From Pectinophora gossypiella (lineage: Eukaryota; Arthropoda; Insecta; Lepidoptera; Gelechiidae): a stretch of 64,000 nt of DNA. Positions 32,418 to 44,548 of the stretch are shown here, piece by piece. Every line of letters begins with the position of its first letter. Position 1 is the stretch's first letter. Position numbers and translations under genes: made by a program. The notes under the pieces were generated by a model. It was given only the letters and a program-made list of their open reading frames with translations. It was not told where the DNA came from and made no database searches. Location: contig NC_065415.1 of the NCBI RefSeq assembly GCF_024362695.1, positions 10,457,438 through 10,521,437 on the forward strand, read 5' to 3'.

Positions 32418-35400
32418 ATTTCACAAATATAACTAGAATAATAAATAATTGAGAAATAAAATTTTGTTGACATATTTTCATACTAAAACACTCCGCTGTA
32501 CCTTCGTTTTGGATCCATTCGTTCAATATTTTTATCAAAATGATGTACTTATGTTTACATACCTATAAACGCTTTACAGAGTCCTCTAGCGATGATGAGC
32601 TTAACATTGTAGAGTAGGTACATTACTATGAAACAAAAAACGTCTTAAAAATGTACGCGTCATACGAATGTTAGCCACAATCAATCAAGTGGACAGGATA
32701 AACATTAGTTTTGATTTAACCATCATTAAAATAAACAAACATTTTTGTGTGCGTGCGCACATTACGGAATATGTAATTAACGTCACGACTTCATATTTCT
32801 TCTTGGGGCTTAGGTTTGGTTTTATTTTCCTAGACTGAAATAAAATGCAATCTTTCATTTCTGACGTTGTCTTAGTGGTGTCAAGTGATGAGTGATATCT
32901 GAATATGAAATCTTGAAGCGGCAGAGAAAGGCCCGTTTTGCTGTATGTAAAGCGGTGAAAAGGGTGAGAAATAATACTTATTTAGTATATTATCATGTGT
33001 AACTTAACCTGATTCAAAAATGAGCTATTTGAAGGAACGAGTCCTTACTCGTTAACCTCGTGGCCTTCCACGAGGTTTAAAAAATATTATTTAATTTTTA
33101 AACAAAACATATTGATAATATGAAACTTAAGTGAAGACTATTCGTACAACACTGCACGTATTAGAAATTCAATTACTATCATAGAAAATCAAAATTCCCT
33201 TTGAACTGAGTTAATGAATAGTACAATTTTCAATTACATACATCGATTTACTTTCATACATCATTAAAGATCATTATTATGATGCTATAAAAGGTGCTAA
33301 ATTGCACGTTATCAAGTATTAAACTGCAATAAATAAATTGACATTAAAACCTATCGCTTATTTTATTTTTATTGACACTTACCAACACCGATAAAATTTA
33401 AAACTGAGATATATTATTCCATTTAATAATGAAAGGTATAATATTCGGATACAATAAATTATGTAATTTCAACTTCAGCTTTTAATTTCATTGTTTAAAG
33501 GGCTGCAATGTTTATTTCCTATAGGTAAGTACTTAAGTTAATATTTCAACATCTGCCTAACGTATCGGAGTTCCAAACATAATGCTTTGTTGTTATGTTG
33601 TGATGTTTACAGAAAAGGTACAAGAAGCCAGGAAGCTAATAAGAATTCAGAATGAGTATTACCTATATACTATTTTACGAGTTCATCGAGGAAATAACGA
33701 TTCCTGGGTCCAGTAATGGATATCAAAAGGCTGAAAGTAAACAACCAATAGCAATGAAAGGGAAACTCCTCTTGATCCATAACGACAAATTGTAGAACAA
33801 CAAAGACACCATGTTAATCTCCATTTCGCTCTAAAAGTATCTTTAACAATGTCAAATTGGATAGTTACAAGCGCCATATGAAAGCGCACGTCGTCAAGCT
33901 AATGATGCATAAAAATATTTCTCATGTCGCGTTATGTCCATCGATTAATCAGGACATTCATTTTTTATTTTATTTTTGAAAGCATCGGTAAATGCGTTGC
34001 AGTGTTTGGACGGGCTGGCCACACAGAGTCCATTAAGGTTTATTAAGAGTTTAGTCAATATTGATCAATGTTTGATGGGCAACCGACGACATAACGATGC
34101 AATTATTTTTTGCCTCCCATGATGGAATGTTTCATGTTATTACTAAATGAACTTGGCGCGGCGATTTATGAAAATAATCGTGGGATTGACATTGTTTACT
34201 TCTTTTTACTCGCTAATGAGTAAGCGGGTACTTTCTATTTAATATACTTAAATGTCTTTTCAAAAGTGTATTATTTGAGTTTATGAGCTTTTTCACGTCA
34301 TCACTAATATTATCTTTGACGCTGCTTATGTTAAACTGATATCACCATTTAGTGTATTCTTATTGTATAATTCAAAATGTTCATACATATTATATAGCTC
34401 GAATCATATTTGAATATAACGTACTAGGTATAATATTAAGTCATGGTACAAGCTCCATTAGCAAGATTTAATATTCAGGATACATTTATGTGGCTAAATA
34501 ATACTTAGTAAATATCTAGAACATGATTCCCCTCTTCGAAATTTAAATAGAATGTAGAGAAATGTAGGTACATTTTACTTAACTGTTGAGAAACAAGAAT
34601 ATTATTTGAGATGAAATTGTTGTTAAGAGCAAATTACAATGGAATGTGAGAGATCCTCTATGTCTTCATTTTATAACCAATCTACTTAAGCAAATGGATA
34701 TTAAATTTTACTTTACACCCCGCAGTATTACTAATAAAACATTGTTTATTAAGATACATTTGATAACAAAATATAAAGAAATACCAAAGTCTGAAAGATA
34801 ATTTTCACAATAGGTACCGAGTTCCAACAAACTCAAGAAAGCAAAATTTTGACGCTTCATCAAAATGCAGTCTTCACAAAGTTTTCTCGTCGACTAAAAC
34901 TCGGCCATAGTCCAAATTTGGCTTTGAAACACCCCAAAAAGTTAGTACGTTGGCAGGTAGCGTTCATTGTGGAAGTCAAATTTGCATTGTAATGGATATC
35001 CGGGCTTTCGTCGTCAACCCCTGTTGTTTATACGTCCATCTTTACAACATATGCGGGAAAGCAAGCTTTTATAACCGCGGTAATTTACTACCCAGCGATA
35101 TCAAATGTGACATTCTACCTGACATTACTTCACGTAGAATGAAGATATATTCCAGCGTGGAACAAAAAATATTTACAACTTCTACGTCAACATTTTTGTA
35201 GTTTATTTGACTTGCACCGATATAACAACAGATTGTAGTTTGGAGAATTCTATTGCCACAACAAACGTTGACCGTGATATTGAATGGACGGTAAATAGAG
35301 AGGTTCTGCAAAATCGAGACCTCAGGGTCGATATGTCAAATCGTCAACATTTGGTGCCAGACAATGCGGTTACTGAGCCATTATTTGCGGGTGGTCTGCT

Positions 35401-36366
35401 GAATGCCAACTGCCATACCATTCACGAAATAGAATCGTCACTTTTATTCCAGTCACACAATTTACCGCAGTAGGGGTAAAATAATACATTGCGCTATTCT
35501 ACTGAGTAGCGATGTTAAACAGATTAATACATTTTATACCACCTGTTATTTTTGTATTTAAAAATAAAGTATTAAGTATTTAGTTTTAAGTATTTAAATA
35601 CTTAGCCTTAGGAAACCAACTTATGCTAACCTAACAGGATTGTTTCGTCACTTGCTACACTAAGATTTCGTGGAAGCGTGTTAGCTATTAGCCAACATAG
35701 TTGTTAGAGGTTTCGATCTCTTAAATGCATCTTGAGTTGACGACGAACAACTGGCAACAACCAACAGGCTCATACAGCTTTAGTGCCATAACTTATCGAG
35801 TCTTTATTGCCATACAATTAATATTGAAATGTATGACAAGTAACTCATCCAGATGAGGTATTTACAACTTTGCGACGCATAGACAACGAAACCATTTCAA
35901 TATACATTTTTGGCGACGGTTCCCGCGATGTGACCTTGACGTCCGGCGGAATTGTGGCCGTTAAGAAAATAATATTAATAAAAATAAAGATGTCCATTAA
36001 GTACGTTATTTGATACCGATGTATGCAACAATATTAAAGTTTGTTAATCGATTCTAATTGACGAGCAAAACTAAATTATAAGGTTCTCCTAGGCTGACAG
36101 CACCCTTTGCCTACGTCATAAATGTGATAAAACAGTTTGCTAAGAATCCGAATAGAATAGCCAGGTGATATCAGCGAAAATATAGCAGTCAACTGAAACC
36201 CAGTGGGCTGTCCGCAATCGAAATGAAGCAAAGGCATCTCCCGTCGACCGCATTGTTCCTTTGTTGCCAGCTCGTGCCCAGAACCTTTGTCCGAGAATTG
36301 TTTTATACAGAATGTAAGTCACGAATACCATGTACCATCTAACTGAATAAGGCTCTTTCACTGCCA
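32418..36366. other. 3.9 kb without a recognisable gene
   Basis: Frames up to 88 codons (around 34950-35473, on both strands) have no recognisable domain. A perfect 11-bp hairpin lies at 33053-33078 (TAACCTCGTGG and CCACGAGGTTTA around CCTT). No known repeat was spotted. Confidence 0.45.
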
Positions 36367-36372
36367 CTACTG

Positions 36373-37822
36373 GTGTGCGTCAAGCTAGCGGCTTTAAAAA
36401 AAAAATGGGCACGAAAAAATAATTTGACCATACCAAAAAATAGTACACTTATTGAAAAAAATAGTACCTGTTGTAAAAAAATTAGTACCATCACGGTTCT
36501 GGATTTATAGCCATGTTTTATTGCACTTGCTAGCTTGACGGTGAGCGAAATTTGGCGAGAGTTAACGACAAGGTCTTTCGCTTTGATTTAAACGCCAAAA
36601 AATAGTACCGAAATAGTACTCACCCCCTGCAAAATACCGAAATTAGTACTTCAACGGTTCCAAAGTTATAAAGGCAGTTCTTTGATCCCGCTGGCTTGAC
36701 GTTTTGAAAATTCCTATTATCTAGGGAACGCTTGCATACTTCAGTTTGTAACTAATGTCAATAAACTCGTATGAAATAGTACTCCCTACCATCATAATTT
36801 GGACCTGATTCTCTTTGTAGAAATATGTCAAAAAGTCATTATAACCTATGTCATACATTTATCAAGACAGGTACAGTCGCGAACAAATTATTACACATGC
36901 TCAAGAAGAATGTTGTCAGATTTTAGTATTTTTCCCCATTTTTGAGTAAAAATTGGTGAAGTGTCAGATGAAAGTAATATCATTGTTGAAACTCTTTGAG
37001 TTATTCTACAAATACTGCAAATTGTTTATTAACAAACACTTCGATCCGTAACAAATTGAACATGAAGGTATAAATTATAAAATAAAACAGCAGATTAAAA
37101 ATGTATTATGATGTATTAAAATCACAGATTGTTTTCAATAAGAACTAGACCCATGCAGCCATTTTTTATTAAAATTATTGCATATGGGCGTATGCAATAG
37201 CAATTTTTTGTAATAGCAACACTCTGAAGTGCGAAGAAATGGTAGGGTAGACCTCCAAAATGGCAATACTGGCGATGGCAATACTTACGAATAATTAATA
37301 TAGTAATTGTCTACGTGACTGTATCAACAACAAATGTATGGCATAGGTTATGATGATTTTTTAACATATTTCTACAAAGAGAATCGGATCAAAATTATAA
37401 TGGTAGGGAGTACTATTTCATACGAGTTTATTGACATTAGTTACATACTGAAGTATGCAAGCGTTCCCCAGATAATAGGTATTTTCAAAACGTCAAGCCA
37501 GCAGGATCAAAGAACTGCCTTTATAACTTTGGAACCGTTGACGTACTAATTTCGGTATTTTGCAGGGGGTGAGTACTATTTCGGTACTATTTTTTGGCGT
37601 TTAAATCAAAGCGAAAGACCTTGTCGTTAACTCTCGCCAAATTTCGCTCACCGTCAAGCTAGCAAGTGCAATAAAACATGGCTATAAATCCAGAACCGTG
37701 ATGGTACTAATTTTTTTACAACAGGTACTATTTTTTTCAATAAGAGTACTATTTTTTGGTATGGTCAAATTATTTTTTCGTGCCCATTTTTTTTTTTGAG
37801 GCCGCTAGCTTGACGCACACCT
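36373..37822. mobile_element. 1.45-kb foldback element with TAGTAC-rich arms
   Basis: Left arm 36373-36860 and right arm 37332-37822 are inverted copies of about 490 bp with few differences. They flank a 471-bp unique centre of AT-rich DNA. The outer ends read GGTGTGCGTCAAGCTAGCGG and its complement. CTACTG lies just outside both ends (36367-36372 and 37823-37828), giving a probable 6-bp target duplication. Each arm carries seven TAGTAC/GTACTA motifs and three copies of a CTTGACG/CGTCAAG motif, some within an 11-12-mer GCTAGCTTGACG. The centre encodes nothing recognisable. The 71-codon frame at 37334-37549 lies within the right arm and has no domain. The superfamily is unknown; the element is presumably non-autonomous. 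Confidence 0.88.
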
Positions 37823-37828
37823 CTACTG

Positions 37829-40800
37829 TTGGTTACGTATGTGTCGGTTCTCGATTACAACTCCATCGTGTTAATTAATTGGAAGTATTGGTGCAGATGA
37901 AATTGCTGTGGCCAATTATACGAGTATTGCCATTTGTAGCTTGATTGCACTGGTGGAATACTGCGGTAGTTTAGCTCGCCGCATATTCCAAGTCTTGAGA
38001 CAGAAGTTTCGAAATTCATTCTCCTCTGTTTTATTTAAGGAGACATTTCTCCTCGCTTGCGATGCATTGTCGGATTCGAGTATTATTAGTAGGGGTTCGT
38101 AGTCAAATGATACATATCGCGTCTGATCCATACAAAACGGAAGACTTCCCAGCCCACAGTGCGATACGAAGAAAGTGCAACCTATGCGGTTTTATTACGC
38201 TCCTTCGAATTGTTACATAGGTATTTCTTGCGGTATTTGAGCAATATTGGAAGGAAATTGTACTTCCGCATTTATAAGAATACCTATGTATGAAAGAGGC
38301 TTGGAAAATTACCTTCTTCTGTTATCTTATTTTAACTGTTGCATTACTAATACCCTATATTATTATGTTTTCTTTTTTATGTCGCACATGGATATTTAAA
38401 CTTCTTTAATATTCCTTCGAATGGACCTATAATTACATTGTTCTTTTAAATTAAAATTTAAGTCTTTAGTCTTTTTATTGCTCCTGGTCACATTTTTTCC
38501 AATGCTCGTTTATTACTTGCATTTCCAATTTGAAAACGAGGTTAAAATTACCATACCATAATCCTGTGAAGCCTCAACTCTTATCCGTTCAGCTTATATG
38601 GCTTAGCCGATTCTTATCACAAGAAACAATATTCGAGTCACCTTTGAATAGATTCCTGTAGCAACTATGTAACTCCCATACCATATTCGTCAACTAGCAT
38701 CGCCCCGCGTATTTGCTCGCGTGTCGAACTTGACCTTCACTATCTCAATCTGATGCCGAGATAACCACCTACAATGTTCCCAGCGGGTTGCTGAGACCTT
38801 TGTGCTTTGTTCGACAACATTCTTGGTTGTACGGAATAAGGTATAGTTTTCTTTAATCCTATGATATGTGGTCATGGGATGAACTCGTCATAGAAGGCTA
38901 CACGACTGGGTAACACGTTGAACGTCGTGATTGTAGATACACGCGTGCATGAGGTTAAACTAGGTGTTGTGAATACGCAGGAGAAATTGGCATGAATAAG
39001 TAGGTGAGTGAGCGTGTGGAAGTGAATAATATGAAATGGTTTTTTTCCCACTCAAACAGATCACATACATATGCAGTTTTCGAATACAGACCTTGATGTA
39101 ATAAATAAGATGAACACTTTTTAATTACGAAAATATCTTTATTTTCGGTTCAATAAAGAGCAGCCAGTTTTATTTCAGGAAAGATTTGAAAAAGCTTCTA
39201 TTGAAAGCTGATCGAGGACTGCGCAAGCGATGGAATCGCTATGAAACTTTCCCTTAATGCCTGCTTTCCTAACTAAACTCGCGAATACGGAAATTGTGTG
39301 GAAATAAACGCAGCAGTTCGCTTAGTAAGTTTTAAATGCGCTTTCAAATGCTTTTGTTAATTCCACGAGTTTCGTTTCAACGGCAAATTGCTCTTCAAAA
39401 TAAAAATTCAAATACAAACTCTCAAACTGACTATAGAGTCAGTTCAGTGACTACTACAATTTACTTTATCTGCGAATACAAATGAGAATAATTTGAACAA
39501 AAGTTATAGATGGTTTGTTGCTGTTTAAAAGATAGTAGGAAACCAAAACAAATGACATACGTATTTAGTCTGAGTTTCTTTGAAATGATTTCAAGAAAAC
39601 GTAGTAAAAATGCACGGTCACTGACATAAAGTACAATGGCGGAAAAAATATACAATATTGGTAGAGGAGTAAACGGCAAGATATGTGAGTATGAAATATT
39701 AAACTTACGAGTATAAAGGAGTGCGCTTCACAGAAAAGTCATAAAGTAGCCGAGCGTGAGCTTTGTGAGAAATCATGCATCAAGTTTATTGCAAATTATA
39801 TTTCAGAAGCTCCCAGCAACTTTAACGCTTTTCTGTTGATAACATTGAGCGATGAATTCGCGATGAATCCGAATAACGTTTTTATGTCACTCGCGTTGTA
39901 ATTCAACTGTCTGCTTTTTAGCACTTTATGGCCACTACCTGAGTTATTTATTTAAATTTGCAAACGAGGCATAAAGCTACATGATACAGAAAATTGAATT
40001 TTTAAATTACATACGTGCTCTTGCTGGAGTCTAATAAATTTCTTTATATAAGTAGTGAGTCCGGAGAGACGTCGTCCCAGGCGTGATTTCATATTTGCGC
40101 AATGACATTGTCTTTAGTGGCACGAGTTTAAGTGCTTAGCACCGTTAAACAAATGTGTCTTATGTAAAGAATATTAAGCATAAATTAAGTAATGTTGCAA
40201 GTCAGCCATAACAAGCCAGCGATGGGCACATGCCAAATGGTGCGAGTAGATTTTGTTTGTGTAAGATAAATATTGTTATATCTTTTGTCCATTACGGACA
40301 GGCCAACTTGAATACTAAATGAATATATCCGTTACTTATTAATATTATTATTAGTAGAAAATAAAAATATCTGCTTGGTCATAAACTAACATGCCATTGA
40401 GGGTTTTCTAAGATTCATATTGATGTTACTCTTTCTTCCACAGTAAGAACCTGGCTTACAAGGTTCCGTCTTCTTTGAGTCTGACAATTGTCATAGCAAA
40501 AATATTTCTTGCGTGATTCTTACTTTAGTGCCACATCAGAAATTAACGACTATTAGGACGTAACATAATGCAATGATGAGTAGTACTGGTGCTGGAAAAA
40601 CTGTGTTGCGGTCTAATGAAATGATTGATGCAAGCAATGATATGACATTATTCTAGGAGAAGGTAAGTAATTTTAGGAGTACAAAACTCAGTGTAGCGCC
40701 ATCTAGTGTCTACAAAACACAAGCCATTTGTAAGCCTTATTCCGTTGCTCAAGCCGTGTTTTTCACTCAGTTGCTATTACAATAATAACGTGACTAGGGT

Positions 40801-41448
40801 AAATTCAATACTCAATAACTTAAAATTCGTTTCTTCAAGAGAGTTAGTTTTATTTGTAACAAGTAATTGGCTTTTGGTTGATTTGATTTCGGTTCAAAAA
40901 TAAAGCTTGCTCTGAGCAGTGGAATCTTTTAGACTAGATAAATGATAATAGTACTACATATTTATTTAATATAAGCTTGTATCTTTCTACATCAACAATA
41001 ATCCAAAGGATATAACGTATAATCCACAAGACGAAGAACATTTATTGGAATTCTCGTAGACGCGTGGTTTGTAATTTGGCGAAGTTCGTTCTCAAGGGCG
41101 GAATATAACCAAAGAACGTACGTTTGACATGAATGTTACCACATCTCGTCTAATAAGCAGACAGCTATTGAGCATGTTTTATTTACTTCCCGACCGACGT
41201 CATATCTGTAGCCAAGGACTAGAGCAATATTCTCGGAGTAACTAAACAACTAGTCAACTCTCGAATACAGACTAGTCAAATAAAGGTCTAAGGGTTTATC
41301 GCGTGTTTTAATGGCAATAGCAATGTTGTTCTCATGTCCAGTGTCTTAAGTACTATAGAAATTCAGATCATAACAGTAAAAATCGCCTGCCAATCCATTC
41401 CGTAGCTCTGGCGATTTACCTGAACATACGAAGGATATTTATTTTGAC
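37829..41448. other. 3.6 kb without a recognisable gene
   Basis: Overlapping frames of 64-72 codons at 37908-38131 and 39461-39679 have no domain. The short phrase GTAGCGCCATCTAGTG (40693-40708) resembles a fragment often seen in insect repeats, but no element is called. Confidence 0.4.
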
Positions 41449-41451
41449 GTG

Positions 41452-41566
41452 ACTTATTGTAGATTTATCGCAAATGATATTTACTACTTGGCTGGACAAA
41501 TGAGGAGCGCTGAAGGCTCTCGCCTGATACAAAATTTGAGACAACAAGCCTAAGGGTGCCCAGTGA
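41452..41566 (-). mobile_element. LINE 3' tail (family P), diverged
   Basis: Reverse complement of the 27088-27371 tail: GACGTGACTTATTGTAGATT starts it, then GACAAATGAGGAGCGCTGAA and AGGGTGCCCAGTG. The poly(A) tract is lost, so this is an older insertion. Confidence 0.75.
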
Positions 41567-41677
41567 TTTTCTTTTAATGTTAATGTAGACACTCTAATTT
41601 TGCGAATATTAGTGGCATTTCAAATAATTAAATCCGTTATTATCTATCATCTATTATTTTTTGTATTTTTTACGATG

Positions 41678-41842
41678 AACAGGGGGCTTAAAAATGCCAT
41701 TTCAAAGTAATTCATCTAAAAAGCAAAATTGCAATTTGACATTTGCGCATATAAAAGTAATTGCGCAATGTCAACAAAATGTCAAATAGCAACATTGCTT
41801 TTTTAGATGAATTGCTCTGATGTGGCATTTTAACCCCCTGTT
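41678..41842. mobile_element. Palindromic MITE, family 4, copy 1
   Basis: 165 bp from AACAGGGGGCTTAAAAATGC to its inverted end (GGCATTTTAACCCCCTGTT). The arms contain TTCATCTAAAAAGCAA / TTGCTTTTTTAGATGAA, with the centre TTTGCGCATATAAAAGTAAT. A second copy is at 53591-53753. Non-coding; no obvious target duplication. Confidence 0.8.
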
Positions 41843-42210
41843 CTTCCCCTGCAATGTTTATATCAAGTAGTCACTATCACGTTACAGAATACGTCAAATA
41901 TTCCATGTTATTTATGTCGTCTGAGTTGGCTTATGAATGCTAATTTCAGTGAGAGATATCTCTCATTTAGCAGCATCAGTCAGCTTCTGTCCGCTGTGTT
42001 AATAAAGTTATGCTCTTACTTGCTAGAGCGTAAACGCCTTGTGTCATTTCATTTAATAGGAACAGCAGTAGGACATATTAGCACTTTATTGTCCAAATAA
42101 GCTTCTGCTGAAATAATGGTTACAAAGTTCATTCAATTAATTGAGAGCTGATGTGACGTATCAAAATGCGTTGAAATTAAATGTGAATAAGATATTGGCA
42201 ATCAGTAAAC

Positions 42211-42546
42211 GACAGCCTCCGTGGTCTAGCGGTTAGAGCGTTAGGCTCACAATCTGGAGGTCCGGGTTCAATTCCCGATGGGGACATTGTCGAAATCACT
42301 TTGTGAGACTGTCCTTTGTTTGGTAAGGACTTTTCAGGCTTGAATCACCTGATTGTCCGAAAAAGTAAGATGATTCCGTGCTTCGGAGGGCACGTTAAGC
42401 CGTTGGTCCCGGCTATTAGCCGTAAAAACACCTCCACCAACCCGCAGTGGAGCAGCGTGGTGGAGTATGCTCCATACCCCCTCCGGTTGATTGAGGGGAG
42501 GCCTGTGCCCAGCAGTGGGACGTATATAGGCAGTTTATGATTTATG
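42211..42546 (+). mobile_element. Full-length SINE family A with 11-bp duplication
   Basis: AATCAGTAAAC at 42200-42210 and 42547-42557 bounds a 336-bp element. It has a tRNA-like head with A box TGGTCTAGCGG (42223-42233) and B box GGTTCAATTCC, the internal RNA polymerase III promoter. A middle part follows (CACCTGATTGTCCGAAAAAG), then the shared core at 42376-42412, and the tail CTCCGGTTGATTGAGGGGAG-GCCTGTGCCCAGCAGTGGGA ending ATAGGCAGTTTATG. The tail probably serves as the LINE reverse transcriptase recognition site. The clean duplication suggests a fairly young copy. The 74-codon frame inside it is not a gene. Confidence 0.92.
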
Positions 42547-42585
42547 AATCAGTAAACAGACTATTTTGTTGCTAACTCTCATGAA

Positions 42586-42681
42586 CTTACTTTAAATTCA
42601 TTATTGGATCCTAGATAAATTAATATCACATAGTTTCCAGTATTAATGCTCGGTTAATGGCAACAGGCTCGCTCCCAATTA
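42586..42681 (+). repeat. Dispersed repeat, family U
   Basis: TTAATGCTCGGTTAATGGCA-ACAGGCTCGCTCCCAATTAC preceded by a TTGGATCCTAGATAAATTAA-TATCAC stretch is shared with 48745-48885. The class is unknown. Confidence 0.55.
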
Positions 42682-42741
42682 CGTATGATTCCGAGTTAAT
42701 ATCAAGTGGAATTTTTCGTCACAAAAGTATAGAACTAGAAA
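42682..42741 (+). mobile_element. MITE family 3, arm fragment
   Basis: ATGATTCCGAGTTAATATCA-AGTGGAATTTTTCGTCAC is one arm of family 3. It is fused directly to the element starting at 42745, so one inserted into or next to the other. Confidence 0.65.
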
Positions 42742-42744
42742 TAA

Positions 42745-43290
42745 CTAGCTTTTGCCCGCGACTTCGTCCGCGTGGCGTGTTATAAAAAGATAGATCTTTG
42801 TAGATAGAGAGAAAGGTTATAAAATGCTTAATTTTATTATTTTTAAATGAGGTTATAGTAAGTATAAGTAGCTGAGTTAAATTGGTTTGATATAAATTTA
42901 GGAAAATACGATCAGTGGAGGCTAACCCTAAAGTACCTATATGCTTTCGTCTGGAATTCAGAGATGAGAATATTTTTTTCATACCAATGTTTTTTCCCGC
43001 TAACTCCAGTTCCCGTGGGAATTTTGCAATATCCTGTTGCAACGAAGCTTTAAGTTTACTAAGGTACCTGCATGCCAAATTTCAGGCGTCTAACTTAAGC
43101 GGTTTAGATTTTTCATACAAAAGGATTTTCCCGCTAATTCCCGTTCCCGTGGGAATTTCGAGAATTCCTTTCTTAGTGCACCTCTACGGTACCTAAGCTA
43201 CGTCCCTTCCAAATTTCAAGTGCCTACGTTTAGCCGTTTAGGCTGTGCGTTGATATGTCAGTCAGACAGTTTCTCCTTTTATATATTTAG
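42745..43290 (+). mobile_element. Non-autonomous element with internal tandem repeats, family V
   Basis: Starts CTAGCTTTTGCCCGCGACTT-CGTCCGCGTGG, a widespread lepidopteran repeat start. It carries two tandem units of about 135 bp marked by TTCCCGCTAACTCCAGTTCC-CGTGGGAATTTT (about 42992) and TTCCCGCTAATTCCCGTTCC (about 43126), and ends in a GTCAGTCAGACAGTTTCTCC-TTTTATATATTTAGATATT terminus. Its plan (CGCG-rich start, tandem units, CAGTCAGT end) parallels 62110-63060. Frames on both strands (93 and 119 codons) have no domain. RTE-like retroelement or Helitron-like transposon are both possible. Confidence 0.65.
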
Positions 43291-44082
43291 ATATTACTTA
43301 TAGGTGTATTGACTTTATAAGATGACACACAAATCATAGGCAGTGCTCAATTTATTGATTAATTAGGATTAAGTAGGTACCTAAATTATCAAATTTGCAA
43401 CTACAAAAGCAATAAAACTTTTCATATTAAAAGTTAAATGTAAAATTCATGAAACTATTCAGTTCAATTCAAAGCTTAGGTACGCTAATGCATAAGATAT
43501 TTCGAAAAGAGAATGTAAGGCTCGATACACATTTTTTTTGTTGTTATGCAATAATTACCCCAACGGAACCTACTATTTTATTACTTTGAAGAGCGCACAT
43601 TTAATAAACTAGTACCTACTACTAAATAAGAAATTTCTAAATTATTCTAGCTCCGAATAAAAACTAATCTAGACTTATCCTAGGAGCTATTAAGGAAATA
43701 TTTATAAATAAACAAGACTATGCGTTGAGTTGAGATATTTTTATTAAATTCTACCGGAGGCCGTTTCTGCATTCACTTCCTATGCAAATGGCTGCACTGG
43801 CTATGCAACGGACAGATATTGCGATTTTCCCTCTATTTATTGTTAGAACGAACCTTGCGTTGATATTGCGTATTAAAGTTAAGTTCCTTAAATATTTTCT
43901 TTTCTTTCATAAAAGCGATTTCAGGGCTACTTGGCTGCAATGTTTTATCAATAAAATTGTTGATCTTCCATGCAGTAAATATTGCACCTAACGTTGCAAT
44001 TTACTACAAAATAGCACTTAACAATAGTACTATATGAGTGCAAAACCAACAACAACAGTGCTTCGAATCAACAGCGGATTTG
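43291..44082. other. No gene recognised
   Basis: AT-rich DNA with one 69-codon frame (43782-43991) without recognisable features. Confidence 0.4.
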
Positions 44083-44145
44083 TCTGGCCCAGTAGTCAAT
44101 GCGATTTGCGGTAAATCTACAATAAGTTATTTAAAAATAATACAA
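44083..44145 (+). mobile_element. LINE 3' tail (family P), short
   Basis: GGATTTGTCTGGCCCAGTAG-TCAATGCGATTTGCGGTAAA-TCTACAATAAGTTA matches the end of 27088-27371, with only a small A-rich remainder of the poly(A). Confidence 0.7.
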
Positions 44146-44248
44146 ATATATCAACAATGGCTGTAAGTTGTCTTTGATCACTTGTGGCTTTGCCCAAATC
44201 ATTAGGTATTACGGGCGTGCGTTTATTTATGCATACAGCCCGCAAAAC

Positions 44249-44548
44249 CAGTTTTTATAAGCTCACGATCTGGAGTTCCGGATTTCTATTCCCGATGGGG
44301 ACATTGTCGAAATCACTTTGTCAGACTGTCCTTTATTTGGCAAGGACTTTACAGGATTGAATCACCTGCTTGTCTGAAAAAATAAGATGATTCCGTGCTT
44401 CAGAGGGCACGTTAAGCCGTTAAGCGGCTATTAGCCGGAAAAACACCTCCACCACCTCGCAGTGGAACGGCGTGGTGGAGTATGCTCCATACCTCCTCCG
44501 GTTGATTGAGGAGCAGCAGTGCGGATGTAAATAGACTGTTTATGTTTA
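44249..44548 (+). mobile_element. SINE family A, head truncated
   Basis: Lacks the A box and begins at AGCTCACGATCTGGAGTTCC, then a damaged B box (GGATTTCTATTCCCGATGGG), the middle part, the core CCGTGCTTCAGAGGGCACGT (from about 44394), and the tail with TATGCTCCATACCTCCTCCG-GTTGATTGAGG. Part of the tail (GGCCTGTGCC) is deleted. Older than the copy at 42211. Confidence 0.8.

Noticed and set aside
33053..33078. Strong 11-bp hairpin with a CCTT loop, like a transcription terminator
   Set aside because: Bacterial-type terminators do not apply in an insect genome, and nothing transcribed ends here.
42217..42290. Possible functional tRNA gene
   Set aside because: Boxes A and B are present, but it is the head of a SINE bounded by target duplications, and the cloverleaf is not intact.
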